Assembly (NCBI GenBank): GCA_019188255.1
Contig: JAETXT010000002.1
Span: 3,410,001-3,474,000, forward strand
Reading direction: 5' to 3'
DNA from: Verticillium longisporum
Lineage: Eukaryota > Ascomycota > Sordariomycetes > Glomerellales > Plectosphaerellaceae
DNA: 64,000 bases
A program made the translations under genes and the position numbers. How positions within the stretch are numbered: position 1 is the stretch's first letter; the number at the start of each line of letters is the position of its first letter. The notes under the pieces are model-generated. The model saw only the letters and a program-made list of their open reading frames with translations. It was not told the origin of the DNA and did no database searches. This document shows, piece after piece, positions 33,354 to 44,221 of this stretch.

Positions 33354-34829
33354 CTAGACGCTCTTCAGCTTGCCCCCATCATAGCGAATGCCCGTCGTCA
33401 CGTCACCGAACCACAGGGCCGCCTTGTCCTTGACGATGTTCTTCCTGCCATACCAGGGCCCCCTGTCCATGGACATGGGCAGCCTGCTCCTGGCGACGGC
33501 GAAGTAGTTGCTCTTCATGTCCATGACGGGCAGCTTGGGGGCGGCGCTGCGCTCGGCCGGGTCGAGGTCGACGACGGGGGTGGCGCGGTCGGCGCCGGCG
33601 GCGCGCATGTGGGCGTAGACGCGCAGGGCGATGGCCGTGACGGCGTCGGCGCCGGGCGTCCAGGTGCCGGCGACGTAGCCCATGACGGCGGCGGCGTTGG
33701 GCACGCCCACGACCGTGCAGCCGCGCCAGGCATAGCAGGCGGCGAGAGCGGCGGCGGCGCCTACGACGCGCAGCGCCATACCGCCGAGGAGCTCCATGTG
33801 CAGGCCCGTCGCCGTCACGAGCACGTCGGCCGGCAGGTGGCGGCCGGTGCGCGTGCGGACGCCGTCGGCGACGACGGCGTCGATGTGGTCGGTGACGATG
33901 GCGGCGTTGGGCCGGTGCAGCGCGCGGAAGACGTCGCCGTCGGGGCTGATGCAGAGGCGCTGCTCCCACGGCTTGTAGGACGGGTTGAAGTGCACGTCGA
34001 CCGGGTAGCCCGGCGGCAGCTGGCGCGCGGCCTCCTTGGCGAGGAAGCTGCGCGCGGCCGAGGGGAAGGTCAGCAGGAAGCCGACGAAGAGGACCTCGAG
34101 GAGGAGGTCCTTGGCGGCGGCGAGGCGGTGTGCGAGCCAGAGCGGCAGCAGGCGGCGCAGCAGGGCGTCAAAGGGGCTCGCGCTCGGCAGCGCAAAGACG
34201 TAAGACGGGCTGCGCTGCAGGACCGTGACGGACGCCGCCGTCTCGGCCATGGTCGGGAACAGGGTCCAGGTGGTGGCGCCGGAGCCGACAATGACGACGT
34301 GTTTGCCGGCGTAGTCGAGGTCCTCGGGCCACCACTGCGGGTGGGCGACGGTGCCGGCAAAGGCGTCGAGGCCCGGGATGGCGGCCTCGAGGGCGCGGTC
34401 GTACGAGTAGTAGCCGGTGCAGAGCAGCATGAAGGCGGCACGGAAGCGCTTTCGCTGGCCGCCGTGGTCGACCTCGACGGTCCACCGCGCCGTCGCCGAG
34501 TGCCAGTCGGCGGAGAGGATGCGGTGGCCGAAGCGAATGTGCTTGTCGATGCCGTGGGTGCGCACGGCGTCCTCGACGTACTCGATGATGCGCTCGCCCT
34601 CGATGATCTTGCGCTCATGCGTCCACGGGTGCCAGTGGAAGCCAAAGTTGGTCATGGCCGCGTCGCAGCGGAACCCGGGGTACTTCCAGAAGGACCACGT
34701 GCCGCCGAGAATGTCGCGGCCTTCGAGCACCGCGAGAGACGCATTCGGCAGCTCCGTACGCACGCGGTACGCCGCGTTGATACCTGAGAGGCCGGCGCCG
34801 AGGATGAGCACGTCGAGCTCTTCGGCCAT
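33354..34829 (-). CDS. Flavin-dependent monooxygenase (class B, Baeyer-Villiger/FMO-like)
   Basis: The intronless, intact ORF of 491 residues starts MAEELDVLILGAGLSGINAA. It has an N-terminal FAD Rossmann motif (GAGLSG, residues 12-17), then ILGGTWSFWKYPGFRCD. The class B fingerprint FAGTVAHPQWWPE (about residues 155-168) matches FxGxxxHxxxWP exactly, and a second Rossmann motif VVIVGSGATTWTL binds NADPH. A hydrophobic stretch (LLLEVLFVGFLLTF) is present about residues 250-265. Such enzymes insert oxygen into ketones or oxidise N or S centres; the substrate cannot be predicted. No tailoring partners are adjacent, so a detoxification or catabolic role is as likely as biosynthesis. The very high GC of the coding strand also leaves long antisense ORFs. 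Confidence 0.9.
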   Translation of the reverse strand: MAEELDVLILGAGLSGINAAYRVRTELPNASLAVLEGRDILGGTWSFWKYPGFRCDAAMTNFGFHWHPWTHERKIIEGERIIEYVEDAVRTHGIDKHIRFGHRILSADWHSATARWTVEVDHGGQRKRFRAAFMLLCTGYYSYDRALEAAIPGLDAFAGTVAHPQWWPEDLDYAGKHVVIVGSGATTWTLFPTMAETAASVTVLQRSPSYVFALPSASPFDALLRRLLPLWLAHRLAAAKDLLLEVLFVGFLLTFPSAARSFLAKEAARQLPPGYPVDVHFNPSYKPWEQRLCISPDGDVFRALHRPNAAIVTDHIDAVVADGVRTRTGRHLPADVLVTATGLHMELLGGMALRVVGAAAALAACYAWRGCTVVGVPNAAAVMGYVAGTWTPGADAVTAIALRVYAHMRAAGADRATPVVDLDPAERSAAPKLPVMDMKSNYFAVARSRLPMSMDRGPWYGRKNIVKDKAALWFGDVTTGIRYDGGKLKSV

Positions 34830-35470
34830 TGTGCGAGCGAGGAGGCGATGGGACGGGTGCTGACGTTGTACGAGAACGGGATGCCGCCTGAGCTTAGTGC
34901 TGACGAACCCCTTGACAGCTCGATGCGGCGAATGACGCGTGGAGTTGGGGGAGCACAGAGCTAGATGGTGGTTACACAGCTGTTGGCGCTTCTAGTGTGA
35001 GATGTTCTGTCTTCAGTTTGCTGTGCAATGTCGGGATTCGACGATAGAGTTTGGCTGGGTGGAGATGGCCGAACGTCAATAGAATGCCACGATGTGACGT
35101 GGGGTGATGCGATGATAGGGTCAGGGGGTTGAGGCGAGAAGTGTTGGGGCGAAGTCTAGATCTTCACGTTCTCGATCTTCACTGCTCTTGTGCTGCTACA
35201 CCGAGCGAGCGCCGAGACACCGAGTCACCGAGAAGGACATGAGTTCACCGAGCTCACCGGGTTCACCGAGAATTGATACGCAGAGATACAATCATGTTGG
35301 TAGCAGAGATGCGTTTTGTTTCGGATAAATCCGTATTTTTGTATTTTGTGTTTTCTTCTTTTTTTATTTTCTTCTTTTTTTATTTTCTTCTTGTTTCTCC
35401 TCTTCTCACGCCCTCATGCTGTTCATCTAATGTCCCCGTCGACAAAGGAAATACAACACGTGCGCTGTTG
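34830..35470. other. Spacer with ttcaccgag repeats and T-rich tract
   Basis: About 640 bp. Imperfect repeats of tcaccgag (about six) occupy 35218-35270, followed by a T-rich tract at 35335-35400 (ttttcttctttttttattttc). On the minus strand this is a purine/A-rich 3' flank of the ORF ending at 35471. Confidence 0.55.
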
Positions 35471-36157
35471 CTACTGTCCACCAAGTCCATCCAGCCCATC
35501 CACCTCATCCAAGTCCTCGAACATGGCCGGATCGTTCTCCTCCGCCTCCCTCCGCCACCGCGCCATGTCGTCAAACACCCTAGGGTTGACGCGCCGCATC
35601 TCCGCCGCCCACCGGTCGAGCTCCGAGACGCTGTCGTACGTGTCCTTGACGAGGCTCGCCTCCCAGGCCATCATCTCCCTTGACATGGTGGCGGCAAAGT
35701 ACGCATGGCACTGCTGCCACGACCACCACAGGTCCGACCCCCGGCCGTCCATGTGGCCCCAGAACATGACGGCGATGCCGCGGCGCACGCAGTCCTCGCA
35801 CCACTTGGCCGGGAAGTCGTTGCAGAAGACGTCCTACGCCGTCCACTCCCACCCGTCGCGGGCCACGACCTGCACCGCCTCTGCCTTGCGGCAGCCCTGG
35901 TTGATGCGCGCCATGATGGGGGTGAGGAGCCGCGTGGGCTGGAACCCGTCGATGCCGAGCTCCGCCGAGGCAACGTTGTGGTACCGCCCGCTTTGCGCCT
36001 TGCTGTACTCGCAGAGCTGGAACGGCTGCCGCGGCCGCCGGATGTTGCCCCGGTCCATCCACGGCTTGACGGCCGTCACGGCGCGCGTGCCGTTCGGGCT
36101 GCCTTGGCAGAAGGTGCCGCCGTGGCAGAGGTAGACTACGTCGGTTGGGTTGCACAT
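35471..36157 (-). pseudogene. Unrecognised protein-coding ORF interrupted by one in-frame TAG
   Basis: From the ATG at 36157 (MCNPTDVVYLCHGGTFCQG) the frame is open to a TAG at 35834-35836. It then resumes in the same frame without shift (DVFCNDFPAKWCEDCVRRG) to the stop at 35471. The combined length would be 228 codons, with coding-like GC3 throughout both halves. The part after the stop is Trp- and acidic-rich (MFWGHMDGRGSDLWWSWQQ; ends EDLDEVDGLDGLGGQ). I do not recognise the family. A Gln CAG to TAG change is the simplest explanation; a base-call error, nonsense allele, hidden short intron or readthrough are alternatives. No signal peptide is evident. Confidence 0.45.
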
Positions 36158-36634
36158 GGAGAGGTAGGCTGCTTCCAGTTTACGCTGCTGTTGGGTTCGT
36201 ATTGTGTAAGCTTCGGAATGATGACTTGGTTACTGGGTACAAAATTCCACGATACATCTCTGTCTAGAGCAGTTGGATATTTAAACATTCGAAGAAGCCC
36301 GAGAGCAATGACTGTGATGAAGATCAGCTACTCGTAACCTGCCATCAGGCAGCATGTGAGTCGGTTGTGGTCGCTGGGTGTACAGCTCCCTCAACCTGGA
36401 ATACCCATGATGTTCTGGTGTCTGTAGCATATTTGTGCGGATTGCTGAGGCGCCACCATACTTTGGCAGTCACAGTTCCATGGCTGGTCTAGAATGGGTG
36501 CGGCTCCAGATGGACAGGGCTCGACGTCAGCCCAGAACAGCTGTTTTGTCCACGAGCAACTTCATTGCAGCCAGAGGGGCTTCTGGCAACTAATCGAGCC
36601 TCATGATGCAGTCCCAAGTCACACCCAACATCCT
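36158..36634. other. Spacer without a recognised gene
   Basis: About 480 bp between the interrupted ORF and the stop of the GH43 gene, both on the minus strand. It would hold the ORF's promoter and the GH43 3' region relative to their transcripts. No motif was recognised. Confidence 0.4.
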
Positions 36635-38653
36635 CTACCATCGATCGTAGTCTGGGATGTCCTCCTCAAAATACGTCTCCGTGACCTTGGTGAACCCAAC
36701 ATCCGGAGCATTATACGGCCACGGCTCGCCCTCGCCCGTGGCAAACAGCCCAAACGAGTTGCCGCTAAAGACGAACCAGCCCGCCGGCGCAAAAGCCTGC
36801 CACCTGGACTCGATCTCCTTGACGTACGTAGGGCTCTTCTGTCCCTTGAGGCTGTATCCCAGCTCATACTTCAGCGGCGTGGCGCGGATATGCAGCGTGA
36901 GGCCCGAAGAGAGCCCGCCGCCGGACTCGTTGAGCGGCGTTTGCCAGTACTACAGCGAGGTTAGCAGAAACACCCACAAACAAGCTTTTCGTCTGCCCGT
37001 ACCTCTGTCGTCAGGTTCCTCCGCAGCTCGGCATACAGACACATGCCCGTGGCGTTGACACAGCCGCGGAGGCCAATGTCCTGGTGCTGAAACTCGGACA
37101 GGTACGACGAGATGCCGATCCTGTTTCGTGGGCCCAATGACCCCTTGAAGCCCAGCAGCTCGGCCGAGAAGGTCATGTTCAGCGACGTCTGCTTCCTCAA
37201 GAGGGCGGCCGGGGTGTCGCGGTCGCTGAGCCCAAACACGTTGGGCCGCAGCACCAGGCGGCCGTTGAAGACTTTGTAATTCTGGGTATACGGCGTCCGC
37301 AGCTGATACCAGCTCTTGTCGAGCTCGGGGCCCGAAAAGTCGTCGACCCACGGTTCGGGGACCGGTCGGGCGCCGGCAGCCTTGGCGCCCACCTGCTCGC
37401 TGAGGAGGACGGGACGGCCGCCGTTGAGGACCGGCCATCCATCGGCCCACTCGGCCTCGACGAGGAAGCCTTCGCGGCCTATGGCAAGGCGTCAGTTCGG
37501 AGGAGTTCGACAATCTACGCACCTTTGTGCAAAGGGGGGGACCTAACCTAATGGTGAACTGCCATTGATGTTCCGCCGCGCGAGAAACGAGGCGTACCAT
37601 TTGCCGTCCGCCGCCTCGACGAGCGTCGCGTGGCCTGTGGACTGCACGGTCAGGTTCTTGAACCCCCACTGCCCGTTGTACAGCAGCGGGTTGCCGGGTC
37701 CCGCTTCAAAGGGGCCCTGGGGGCTCTTGCTCCGGGCGACCGTCACGCGGTGAAGCTCGTCCGTCCCGCCTGCGACTGTCAGCACCCGATGCTCTCAGAC
37801 TTCGAAATCGAGCATGCGCCCTTCTCACCTTCCGCGGCGATGAGGTAGTAGTAGCCGTCCCGGAACACCGTCTTGGGACCCTCGGGCCGCGCGCTCGCGA
37901 CGTGCGGCAGCGTGCCGTTCCAGAGGCTCACGTAGGGGCCGACGCAGCGGCCGGACGCCACGGAGACCTCGCAGCCGGCGAGGCCCCACAGGCGGTCGGC
38001 GTGTTGTTGGGCGCCATGAGGTTGAGGTACGTCTTGCCGGAGACGGGGTCGTGGAAGAGCTCCGGGTCGATGCCCCAGGGGTCGGCCCAGACGGGGTCGG
38101 ACCAGGTGACGAGGTCGGCGGACGAGGCGAAGAAGACGCGGGGCCAGACGCGGGCGACGGGGTCGTAGGTCCAGCGCGTCATCGAGGCGATCCAGAACTT
38201 GCCTTTGAAGTAGGAGAGGCTCGGTGCCCAGGCGCCTTGGCGTGCTCGTCAGTCTCTGGCGTTTTGTTCCCCGCGTCGGCCGGCGTGGCGGGGCCAAGTG
38301 AGGAGGGGGAGTAAGAAGGGAAGATAGGGGTCTTACCGGCGGAGGTCGGGGTGCCGTAGAGCGGCAGCTGTTCCGGGCGGGTAAAGGCATGGCTCTTGAG
38401 CGTCCAGTTTGCCAGATCCTTACCTAGTCATGCGGTCAGTATATTCTCTCAGAGTGGTTGAGGGGCGCCTACTGTGGTAGATGGGGATGCCGGGATAGTA
38501 CTCGAAGCTCGACGTCGCGATGTAATAATCGTCTTTGACCCGCAAGATGGACGCATCAGGGTTCCATCCGGGGATGATTGGGTTCCAGATCGCAGTGACA
38601 GAGTCGGCGAAGAGCGCTGTGAGGCACGCCCCGAGCGTGGAGATGAGCTTCAT
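36635..38653 (-). CDS. Secreted GH43 glycosidase (beta-xylosidase/alpha-L-arabinofuranosidase type), one frame break
   Basis: Six exons on the minus strand: 38653-38473, 38423-38337, 38235-37829, 37769-37548, 37478-37003 and 36949-36635. All have GT-AG borders and consistent phases, giving about 562 residues. The signal peptide is MKLISTLGACLTALFADSVTA. A five-bladed GH43 propeller follows, with catalytic Asp in IIPGWNPDASILRVKDDYY, Asp in WGIDPELFHDP and Glu in LIAAEGGTDELH. A C-terminal beta-sandwich (about residues 340-562) is typical of two-domain GH43 xylosidases. One base is missing between 37996 and 38010 (ADRLWGLAGCEVS continues in another frame). It probably trims xylo-oligosaccharides or arabinoxylan outside the cell. 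Activity cannot be assigned precisely from sequence. Confidence 0.88.
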
Positions 38654-39160
38654 TCTGTGCAGCAGCAAGGCAGGCGAAGTGAGCTTAATCTTCGACAGGA
38701 TCCCATCACGTCGTCTCCCCAGATCTTATAGGAGCCATCGATGTACCCCCGCGTCTTCCGTCCAAGGGTGCGCGGAGTGCGTTCGCGGGGAGCAGACGGC
38801 CGCCGGAGGAGCTTCCGGGGCTGCTCCGGGTGGGCGGGGAACGAGGCGATGCTACCATGTTAGGGCTTCTGCAATCCACAGACTCTTCTGCCTGGTCTCC
38901 TTGATAAGTACGATCAGTATTAGGACCAAGTCGCAATCGGGTGAAATGCCGGCATGCCAATCGTGGGACACGACCGATTGACGAGGCGAATTGATGCCGA
39001 ATTGTGAGATTGGCTGCGCGTCAAGACAACCCATACCTTAGGCATCTCATGCAAGAAAGAACCCTTACTCTGTCAATACGGATGATCAACCAGAAAGAAA
39101 ACCACAAGGATGATTCCCAGTTGATGGCAAAAGAATCGAGACATAAACAGCAAAAGGGAA
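38654..39160. other. Upstream region of the GH43 gene
   Basis: About 500 bp between the GH43 start and the tRNA gene. I saw no GGCTAAA heptamer or TATA box that I would trust. Confidence 0.35.
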
Positions 39161-39242
39161 CGACGAGAGCAGGATTTGAACCTGCGCCACCGAAGTGAAT
39201 AGATTTCTAGTCTATCGCATTAGACCACTCTGCCATCTCGCC
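39161..39242 (-). tRNA. tRNA-Ser (anticodon AGA), intronless
   Basis: Read on the minus strand, the 82-nt gene has acceptor arms GGCGAGA and TCTCGTC pairing over seven bases (one G-T), with discriminator G. The D arm is TGGCAGAGTGGTC-like. The anticodon arm ATAGA-CTAGAAA-TCTAT has AGA at the anticodon, followed by a class II variable arm (cacttcggtg) and T arm GCAGGTTCAAATCCTGC. The long variable arm and AGA anticodon fix serine (codons UCU/UCC through inosine). No intron is present in the anticodon loop. Confidence 0.95.
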
Positions 39243-40520
39243 TGTTGCTGATCGGGTGCCAGATTGCAGGCATTATGTCCGGCGGATAATTGTGCGTGTG
39301 TGTGGGTGCCTCGAGCCCCAGTACGTGATACTGAAGCGGACGGGCTGCTGTGGATACGACGAACTTGGGTGGTCCAGCCGCTACACTAATAGTCTCGGCA
39401 AAGCACCCCAAGTGTGCGGCCTGTATGCAGCCGAGGCATGTTTTGGGTAGATGTACTAAAACTTGGCTTCGAAAGTTGCCGTGATGCATCTCCATTGAAA
39501 ACTGGTTCATTCACTTTCTTCGACGACACAGCTAGCTCCCTGTGGCCTGACGTCGAAAGAGGTCTTTACCCCAAGGGCGTAATGATCTTGTGGAGGGACT
39601 GACAGGGAAAACGTCAACTCGGACCACAAGAAGAGACCTGCCGCCGCCCTTCAATTGCTCTTCTCTGGGGCCCTATGACCGTCGCCGGCCGAACGGCAGC
39701 GGGTTGCTCTTTCCAGGTGGAGGAAACCTTGTCGCAATTCGAACACAAGCCGCCGTCGTCCTTGAACCGAATAACGACGGTTTTTCCCATGGCATTGTGG
39801 CGGTCATCATGGAGACATGCCTGCCACTCCGACAGGTATGCCGTTGGGCCAGGCACTTATCTGGTGAAGTGAAATAAGATCCAGTGCCAAAACACCAACT
39901 ATATGCATTCAGTCCCAAACGAAGTCAAAAAAGCGGGAAGAGGAGGTGTGTCCGTCTCGATCGCCAAGTCCAAAGCCAAGTTCGCGCCCGACAACATGGG
40001 GTCGGCTCACCATGTCCAGGGGCACGCAAACTTAACGTGACTTGAAGGTTTGATCGGCAATGTTCAACCTTGCTTCAGGCCATGCTGATGAGGCTCCCCA
40101 ACCCATATTGCGGGCGATTCCCCCCTTTTTGGTTGCACCCGCTCCAGCGACCGGAAAAGGACTGCCGTCAACTACCGTGCCAGCCCCCATGGCCAACTAA
40201 AGATTCAGCCTCCCGCAACAGCAGTAAACTTCCCTTAGCCCAAACCAATGGGTACTGACAGGCCAGAGCTCCGGACCGCGTGGACTTGTGCCTCTCTGCC
40301 CGCACGTGCCATTTCCTCCACGGCAGCGGGTTGGCGAACAGACATTCGGGGGTCACTGGAACGACCCCTATAAATGTCGGCGATCCGCCGGTCGAAGGAT
40401 CGGCGCTCTTGACAGCTTCCGATTTATTGCATCACAGTCTCGATACCGCAAAACTTCCTCCAAACAGATCACAGACCAAGCATCAAAGCTGAGGCCACGG
40501 CCACCAGAGCCCCCTAAGCT
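39243..40520. other. Upstream region of the TRI12-type MFS gene
   Basis: About 1.3 kb between the tRNA and the transporter start. Short ORFs only; none supported. It includes C-rich (gattccccccctttt near 40119) and gcc-rich stretches. A cctataaatg sequence near 40367-40377 could be a TATA box about 150 bp upstream of the ATG. Confidence 0.4.
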
Positions 40521-42281
40521 ATGGAGGAGAGTCGCGAAAAGCATGGCTCGCTCGACAACGACATGGAAAAGGCCCAGAAGACGCGTGTTGACAACGTCGA
40601 CTCGGCCAGCGCCGACTTTGAGATGGAAGAGGATGCCATGCCGCCGGGCTACTTCCGCAGCCGCTTCTTCATCGGCTCCATGATGGGCATCGGCCTCGGC
40701 CTCATGGCCGGCGTCGCTGGATTTGGATACGCCGCGCCCATTCTCGGCGTCATCAACGCCGACATTGGACCCGACCCGAACATCGTCTGGGTCGCCCTCG
40801 TGTACACCCTCGTCAGTGCTGTGACCCTGACCATCATTGGGCGCGTGTCCGACATTTTCGGCCGCCGGTACATGTTCGTCGGCGGCGCGGCCCTTGGCGT
40901 CATCGGCAGCATCGTGTGCGCCGTGGCCCCGGACGTGCCCACTCTCATCGGCGGCATGACCATCATCGGCGTCGCCGCAGCCACGCAACTGTCCTACTTC
41001 TACGTCATGGGCGAGCTCGTGCCGATGAAGTACCGCCTCGCCGGCAATGCCTTCTGCTACCTGTTCTGCATCCCCGGCTCGGGCATCGCGCCCCTCCTCG
41101 CCCAGGCCTTCATCCGGCATCACCCTAACGTGGGCTGGCGCGGCCTGTATTATCTCAACACGGGCATCAACCTCGCGAGCTTCTTGTGCTGGTTCTTCTT
41201 CTACCACCCGCCCACCTTCCGCATGAAGCACGGTGGCAACGCCTCCAAGTGGGCGTACATCAAGAACTTTGATTACGCCGGCACAGCCCTCTACACGGGC
41301 GGCTTGCTCATCTTCATGATGGGCCTCAACTGGGGCGGCGTCGTGTACGCGTGGGACTCTGCCCACATCATTGGGACCATCGTCGTCGGCTTCGTCGCGC
41401 TGCTGGCCTTTGTGCTGTGGGAATCGCTCGTCAAGCTCAAGGAGCCGCTTGTGCCGATGCACTACTTCCGCCACGGCCCCTGGGTGTCGTCGACCATCCT
41501 GACTGGTCTGGGCGCGAGCGTCTACTACGCCTTTGCCATTGTGTGGCCGTCCATGGTGGCCGTGTTGTACACGGACCCGGCCGACTCGCCTTTCTACTCA
41601 GCATGGCTGGCCTCGTGCGTGTCGCTGTTCATCGTCATGGGACAGATTGTGGGCGGGTTCATCGGCAAGAAAATCGGTCACCTCAAGTGGCAGTGCGTCG
41701 TCAACATAGTTCTGGGTGGTGCGTGCTTTGGCGCCATCGCAAGTTGTGGGCCTGATACGCCAGTGCGGGCGACGGTGCTCGTGTCCTTGGGCGTCTTCTT
41801 CATCGGGTGGACCGAGGGTACGGCCATCACGATCGTGACGCTGTGCGCGCCCGACCAGGCACACCTCGGCAGCGCCAGTGGCATCGCCGGCAGCATCCGT
41901 TTCCTCATCAGTAGCATTGCCGCGTCTGTGTACAACGTTGTGCTCTCGAACCGCCTGGCGCGGGAGATCCCGGCGCAGGTGCCGCCGGCCGTGATAGCCG
42001 CCGGTCTGCCGGCATCGAGCGTGGCTGATTTCCTGGCTGGTTTCACGACGGGGTCTTTCGAGGGCGTCGCTGGCTTGACGCAAGATGTGTTGGCAGTAGG
42101 GACGGCAGCATACAAGCAGGCGAATGCGGATGCGTACCAGACCGTGTTCTTCACAAACATTGCCTTTTCAGGGGTGGCCATCATCTGCGCGCTGCTGATG
42201 CCCAACGTGGATAAACATTTGACCGACCGCGTGACGACGACGTTGCATCAGGGACGGGACGAGAAGCTAGCTGGCGAGTAA
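40521..42281 (+). CDS. MFS efflux transporter, TRI12 (trichothecene pump) family
   Basis: The intronless, intact ORF of 586 residues starts MEESREKHGSLDNDMEKAQK. A hydrophilic N-terminus of about 50 residues precedes about 14 membrane segments. Features include MGIGLGLMAGVAGFGYAAPI (TM1), the MFS motif A region GRVSDIFGRRYMFVGGAALG, and the typical TRI12 stretch AAATQLSYFYVMGELVPMKYR, followed by GWRGLYYLNTGINLASFL. The family exports toxins or takes up siderophores. The loop and motif pattern fits the TRI12 Pfam family, but the substrate is unknown. No toxin or siderophore synthase is nearby, so self-resistance is not implied. It ends at 42281, about 120 bp from the convergent Dabb gene. Confidence 0.87.
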   Translation: MEESREKHGSLDNDMEKAQKTRVDNVDSASADFEMEEDAMPPGYFRSRFFIGSMMGIGLGLMAGVAGFGYAAPILGVINADIGPDPNIVWVALVYTLVSAVTLTIIGRVSDIFGRRYMFVGGAALGVIGSIVCAVAPDVPTLIGGMTIIGVAAATQLSYFYVMGELVPMKYRLAGNAFCYLFCIPGSGIAPLLAQAFIRHHPNVGWRGLYYLNTGINLASFLCWFFFYHPPTFRMKHGGNASKWAYIKNFDYAGTALYTGGLLIFMMGLNWGGVVYAWDSAHIIGTIVVGFVALLAFVLWESLVKLKEPLVPMHYFRHGPWVSSTILTGLGASVYYAFAIVWPSMVAVLYTDPADSPFYSAWLASCVSLFIVMGQIVGGFIGKKIGHLKWQCVVNIVLGGACFGAIASCGPDTPVRATVLVSLGVFFIGWTEGTAITIVTLCAPDQAHLGSASGIAGSIRFLISSIAASVYNVVLSNRLAREIPAQVPPAVIAAGLPASSVADFLAGFTTGSFEGVAGLTQDVLAVGTAAYKQANADAYQTVFFTNIAFSGVAIICALLMPNVDKHLTDRVTTTLHQGRDEKLAGE

Positions 42282-42398
42282 GGGCCAAGCACCCGAGGAG
42301 CGGAATGAGAACATGTTTTCCTTTTGTTGATTCGCCTGTGGGTGCTAGCAGAAGTCTGTTGGTGTGATATGAAAATTGCATTCCTCGACGGCCCTGCT

Positions 42399-42903
42399 TC
42401 AGTAGATGCCGTCGGCAAAGTCGACAACAACGGCCTTGGTGACGAGCCCCTCAATGCTCTTGACAAAAGCCATGTGCACAGGATCCTCCTTGACGTAGTA
42501 GTCACGATCAGACGCGCTGGAAAACTCGACGACAAAGGCGTGGGTGATGCCGCCTTGGAGACCTTCAGGCGAGTTGTCCTTGCCCCCCTTGGCGGACACG
42601 ATGTAGGGAGTGCCGCTGGTGGGGTGGACGCAGTTGTCCTTCAGCTGTAGCATCCTCGCAGTGGCCTTGTCATGTCAGAAGCTGAGCTCAAAGGCAAAAA
42701 AATGATACACTTACGTCTCTGACAGCCGAAGAGGAGGCATCCTCCTTGAACTGGAACAGAACGAGGTGCGTGATGGGACCCATGGCGACGGAAGGGAGGA
42801 GGTCGTAGGGTACGTGAACTCGCAAGGGACTGAGATAGACACCGAGAGAAATGAGCAGCAAAACGACGAGCAGTATGATGGATTTGAGACCGCGGGGAAG
42901 CAT
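42399..42903 (-). CDS. Dabb (stress-responsive A/B barrel) domain protein with N-terminal membrane segment
   Basis: Exon 1 is 42903-42715 and exon 2 is 42665-42399, with an intron from gtaagt to gacaag, giving 151 residues. The protein starts MLPRGLKSIILLVVLLLISL, a membrane anchor or signal. The Dabb barrel follows: MGPITHLVLFQFKEDASSSA, ... GITHAFVVEFSSASDRDYYV, HMAFVKSIEGLVTKAVVVDF. The alternative start at MGPITH would give a soluble, normal-sized Dabb protein, so the upstream segment may be an isoform or 5' UTR. Dabb proteins form dimeric barrels, with roles from stress response to polyketide cyclisation. The specific role here is unknown. Confidence 0.82.
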
Positions 42904-43418
42904 GATGATCAGCGGGTGAGGGGTTGAAGAGGAGAGAGATCAAAGAACTTTGTTGGCGGTTGTGGTTTGCAGGATTCCTGATGGACACCTCGAGGAAGGC
43001 ATAGGGGAGCAGTGAGTGCCCGATTGGGACAGGGGAAGTGGGGCGTATACTGCCAGATGGTGACAGCCCGATACGTTCTCTCAGCTGGCACACTCTCGGC
43101 CTGTTGATGATGCGTCGATGGGGTGGAAGTCGTCGTCATGATCAGTTCAGTTTCAGAGGGTCAGCCGTAAGGCGGTGTGGACAGTATCATCACCTGCAGA
43201 TGACCTTCTCATTCTGACCTCCGTCGTGCAAGTCAAGAAGGCCAAGTGTTAGGGTGCCGCGGGCAGACGAAAGACCAAAGACGAGCAGTTGCCCCACTTG
43301 AAGGCATCTGGGCAAATGCGAGGGAGCCTCATCAGCAGGCGATGATGTAGACTCATTGCCAATCTCCATCTCATCAACATCACTCACCTTGACCCTGGGC
43401 CAGGCCATCATCACCGCA
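42904..43418. promoter_or_regulatory. Divergent promoter of Dabb gene and nicotinamidase
   Basis: The 515-bp region between two start codons contains tgatgatgcg and gatgatg repeats but no recognised site. A shared promoter is inferred only from the layout. Confidence 0.35.
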
Positions 43419-44221
43419 ATGGGCGACAAGTTTCAACCGGCCCTCATTGTGGTCGACTTTCAGGAAGATTTCTGCCCACCCGTAAGCTGACCATGACCTC
43501 AGTGCTCTCACCCATACGTAAAGGGCCATGGCAGGTCATCCACGGATGGCGCATAATCAGCATCATGGGCATGATAGCACTGACGTCTCCCCCCACAGCA
43601 TGGCTCACTTGCAGTCGCCGACGGCCGCGACATTACTCCCATCGTCAACAGCCTCCTCAGCTTGCCCTTTGTCGCCAAAATTGCCACCAAGGACTGGCAC
43701 CCAGCCGACCACATCTCCTTTGCCTCGAATCACGCAGACGCCTCGCCCTTCACCTCGACGACGACAATCACGAACCCCGCCAACCCGTCTGAATCATACG
43801 CCTCCCGCCTCTGGCCCGTCCACTGCGTCCAGAACACCTCCGGCGCCAGCCTCGTTCCCGAGCTCGAAGCCCACCGCCTGACGGCAACCATCGAAAAGGG
43901 CCACGTGCGCGACGTCGAGATGTACAGCGCCTTCCGCGACCCCTACGGCGTCGTTGACAGCGGTCTCGCCGAGACGCTGCGGGGGCAGGGGTGACTGACG
44001 TCTTCATCGTCGGGCTGGCGGGAGATTACTGCGTCAAGTGCACGGCTGTGGATGCCGCGCGCGAGGGCTTTCGGACGTGCGTTGTCGAGGAGGGCACGCG
44101 CTGCGTCGAACCCGACAAGTGGGAGGCATGCAAGGACGAGCTCGAGGCGGGCGGCGTCCGTGTCGTGAGCGTGGAGGGGGCAGAAGTTCGGCGGGTGCAG
44201 GTGCGGGTGCGGGATGCGTAA
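43419..44221 (+). CDS. PNC1: Nicotinamidase (isochorismatase-like hydrolase), one frame break
   Basis: Exon 1 is 43419-43481 (MGDKFQPALIVVDFQEDFCPP) and exon 2 is 43599-44221, with an intron from gtaagc to cccacag. The catalytic triad is visible: Asp13 (VVDFQEDF), Lys in TATIEKGHVRDVEMYSAF, and Cys in VGLAGDYCVKCTAVDA. Metal ligands are Asp and His in ATKDWHPADH and His in LWPVHCVQNT. The enzyme hydrolyses nicotinamide to nicotinate and ammonia in the NAD salvage pathway and so also relieves sirtuin inhibition. One G is missing in the run at 43988-43991, giving a false TGA at 43992; the rest (VTDVFIVGLAGDYC) is read in another frame. Corrected length of 228 residues is normal. Confidence 0.92.

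Noticed and set aside
33285..34787. 500-codon plus-strand ORF
   Set aside because: It is antisense to the flavin monooxygenase. It is an artefact of very high GC3, with Val/Gly/Asp/Arg-rich content and no motifs.
43988..43994. Programmed ribosomal frameshifting as the explanation for the frame breaks
   Set aside because: Breaks occur in many unrelated genes, with differing offsets and no common slippery site, so base loss is the simpler reading.
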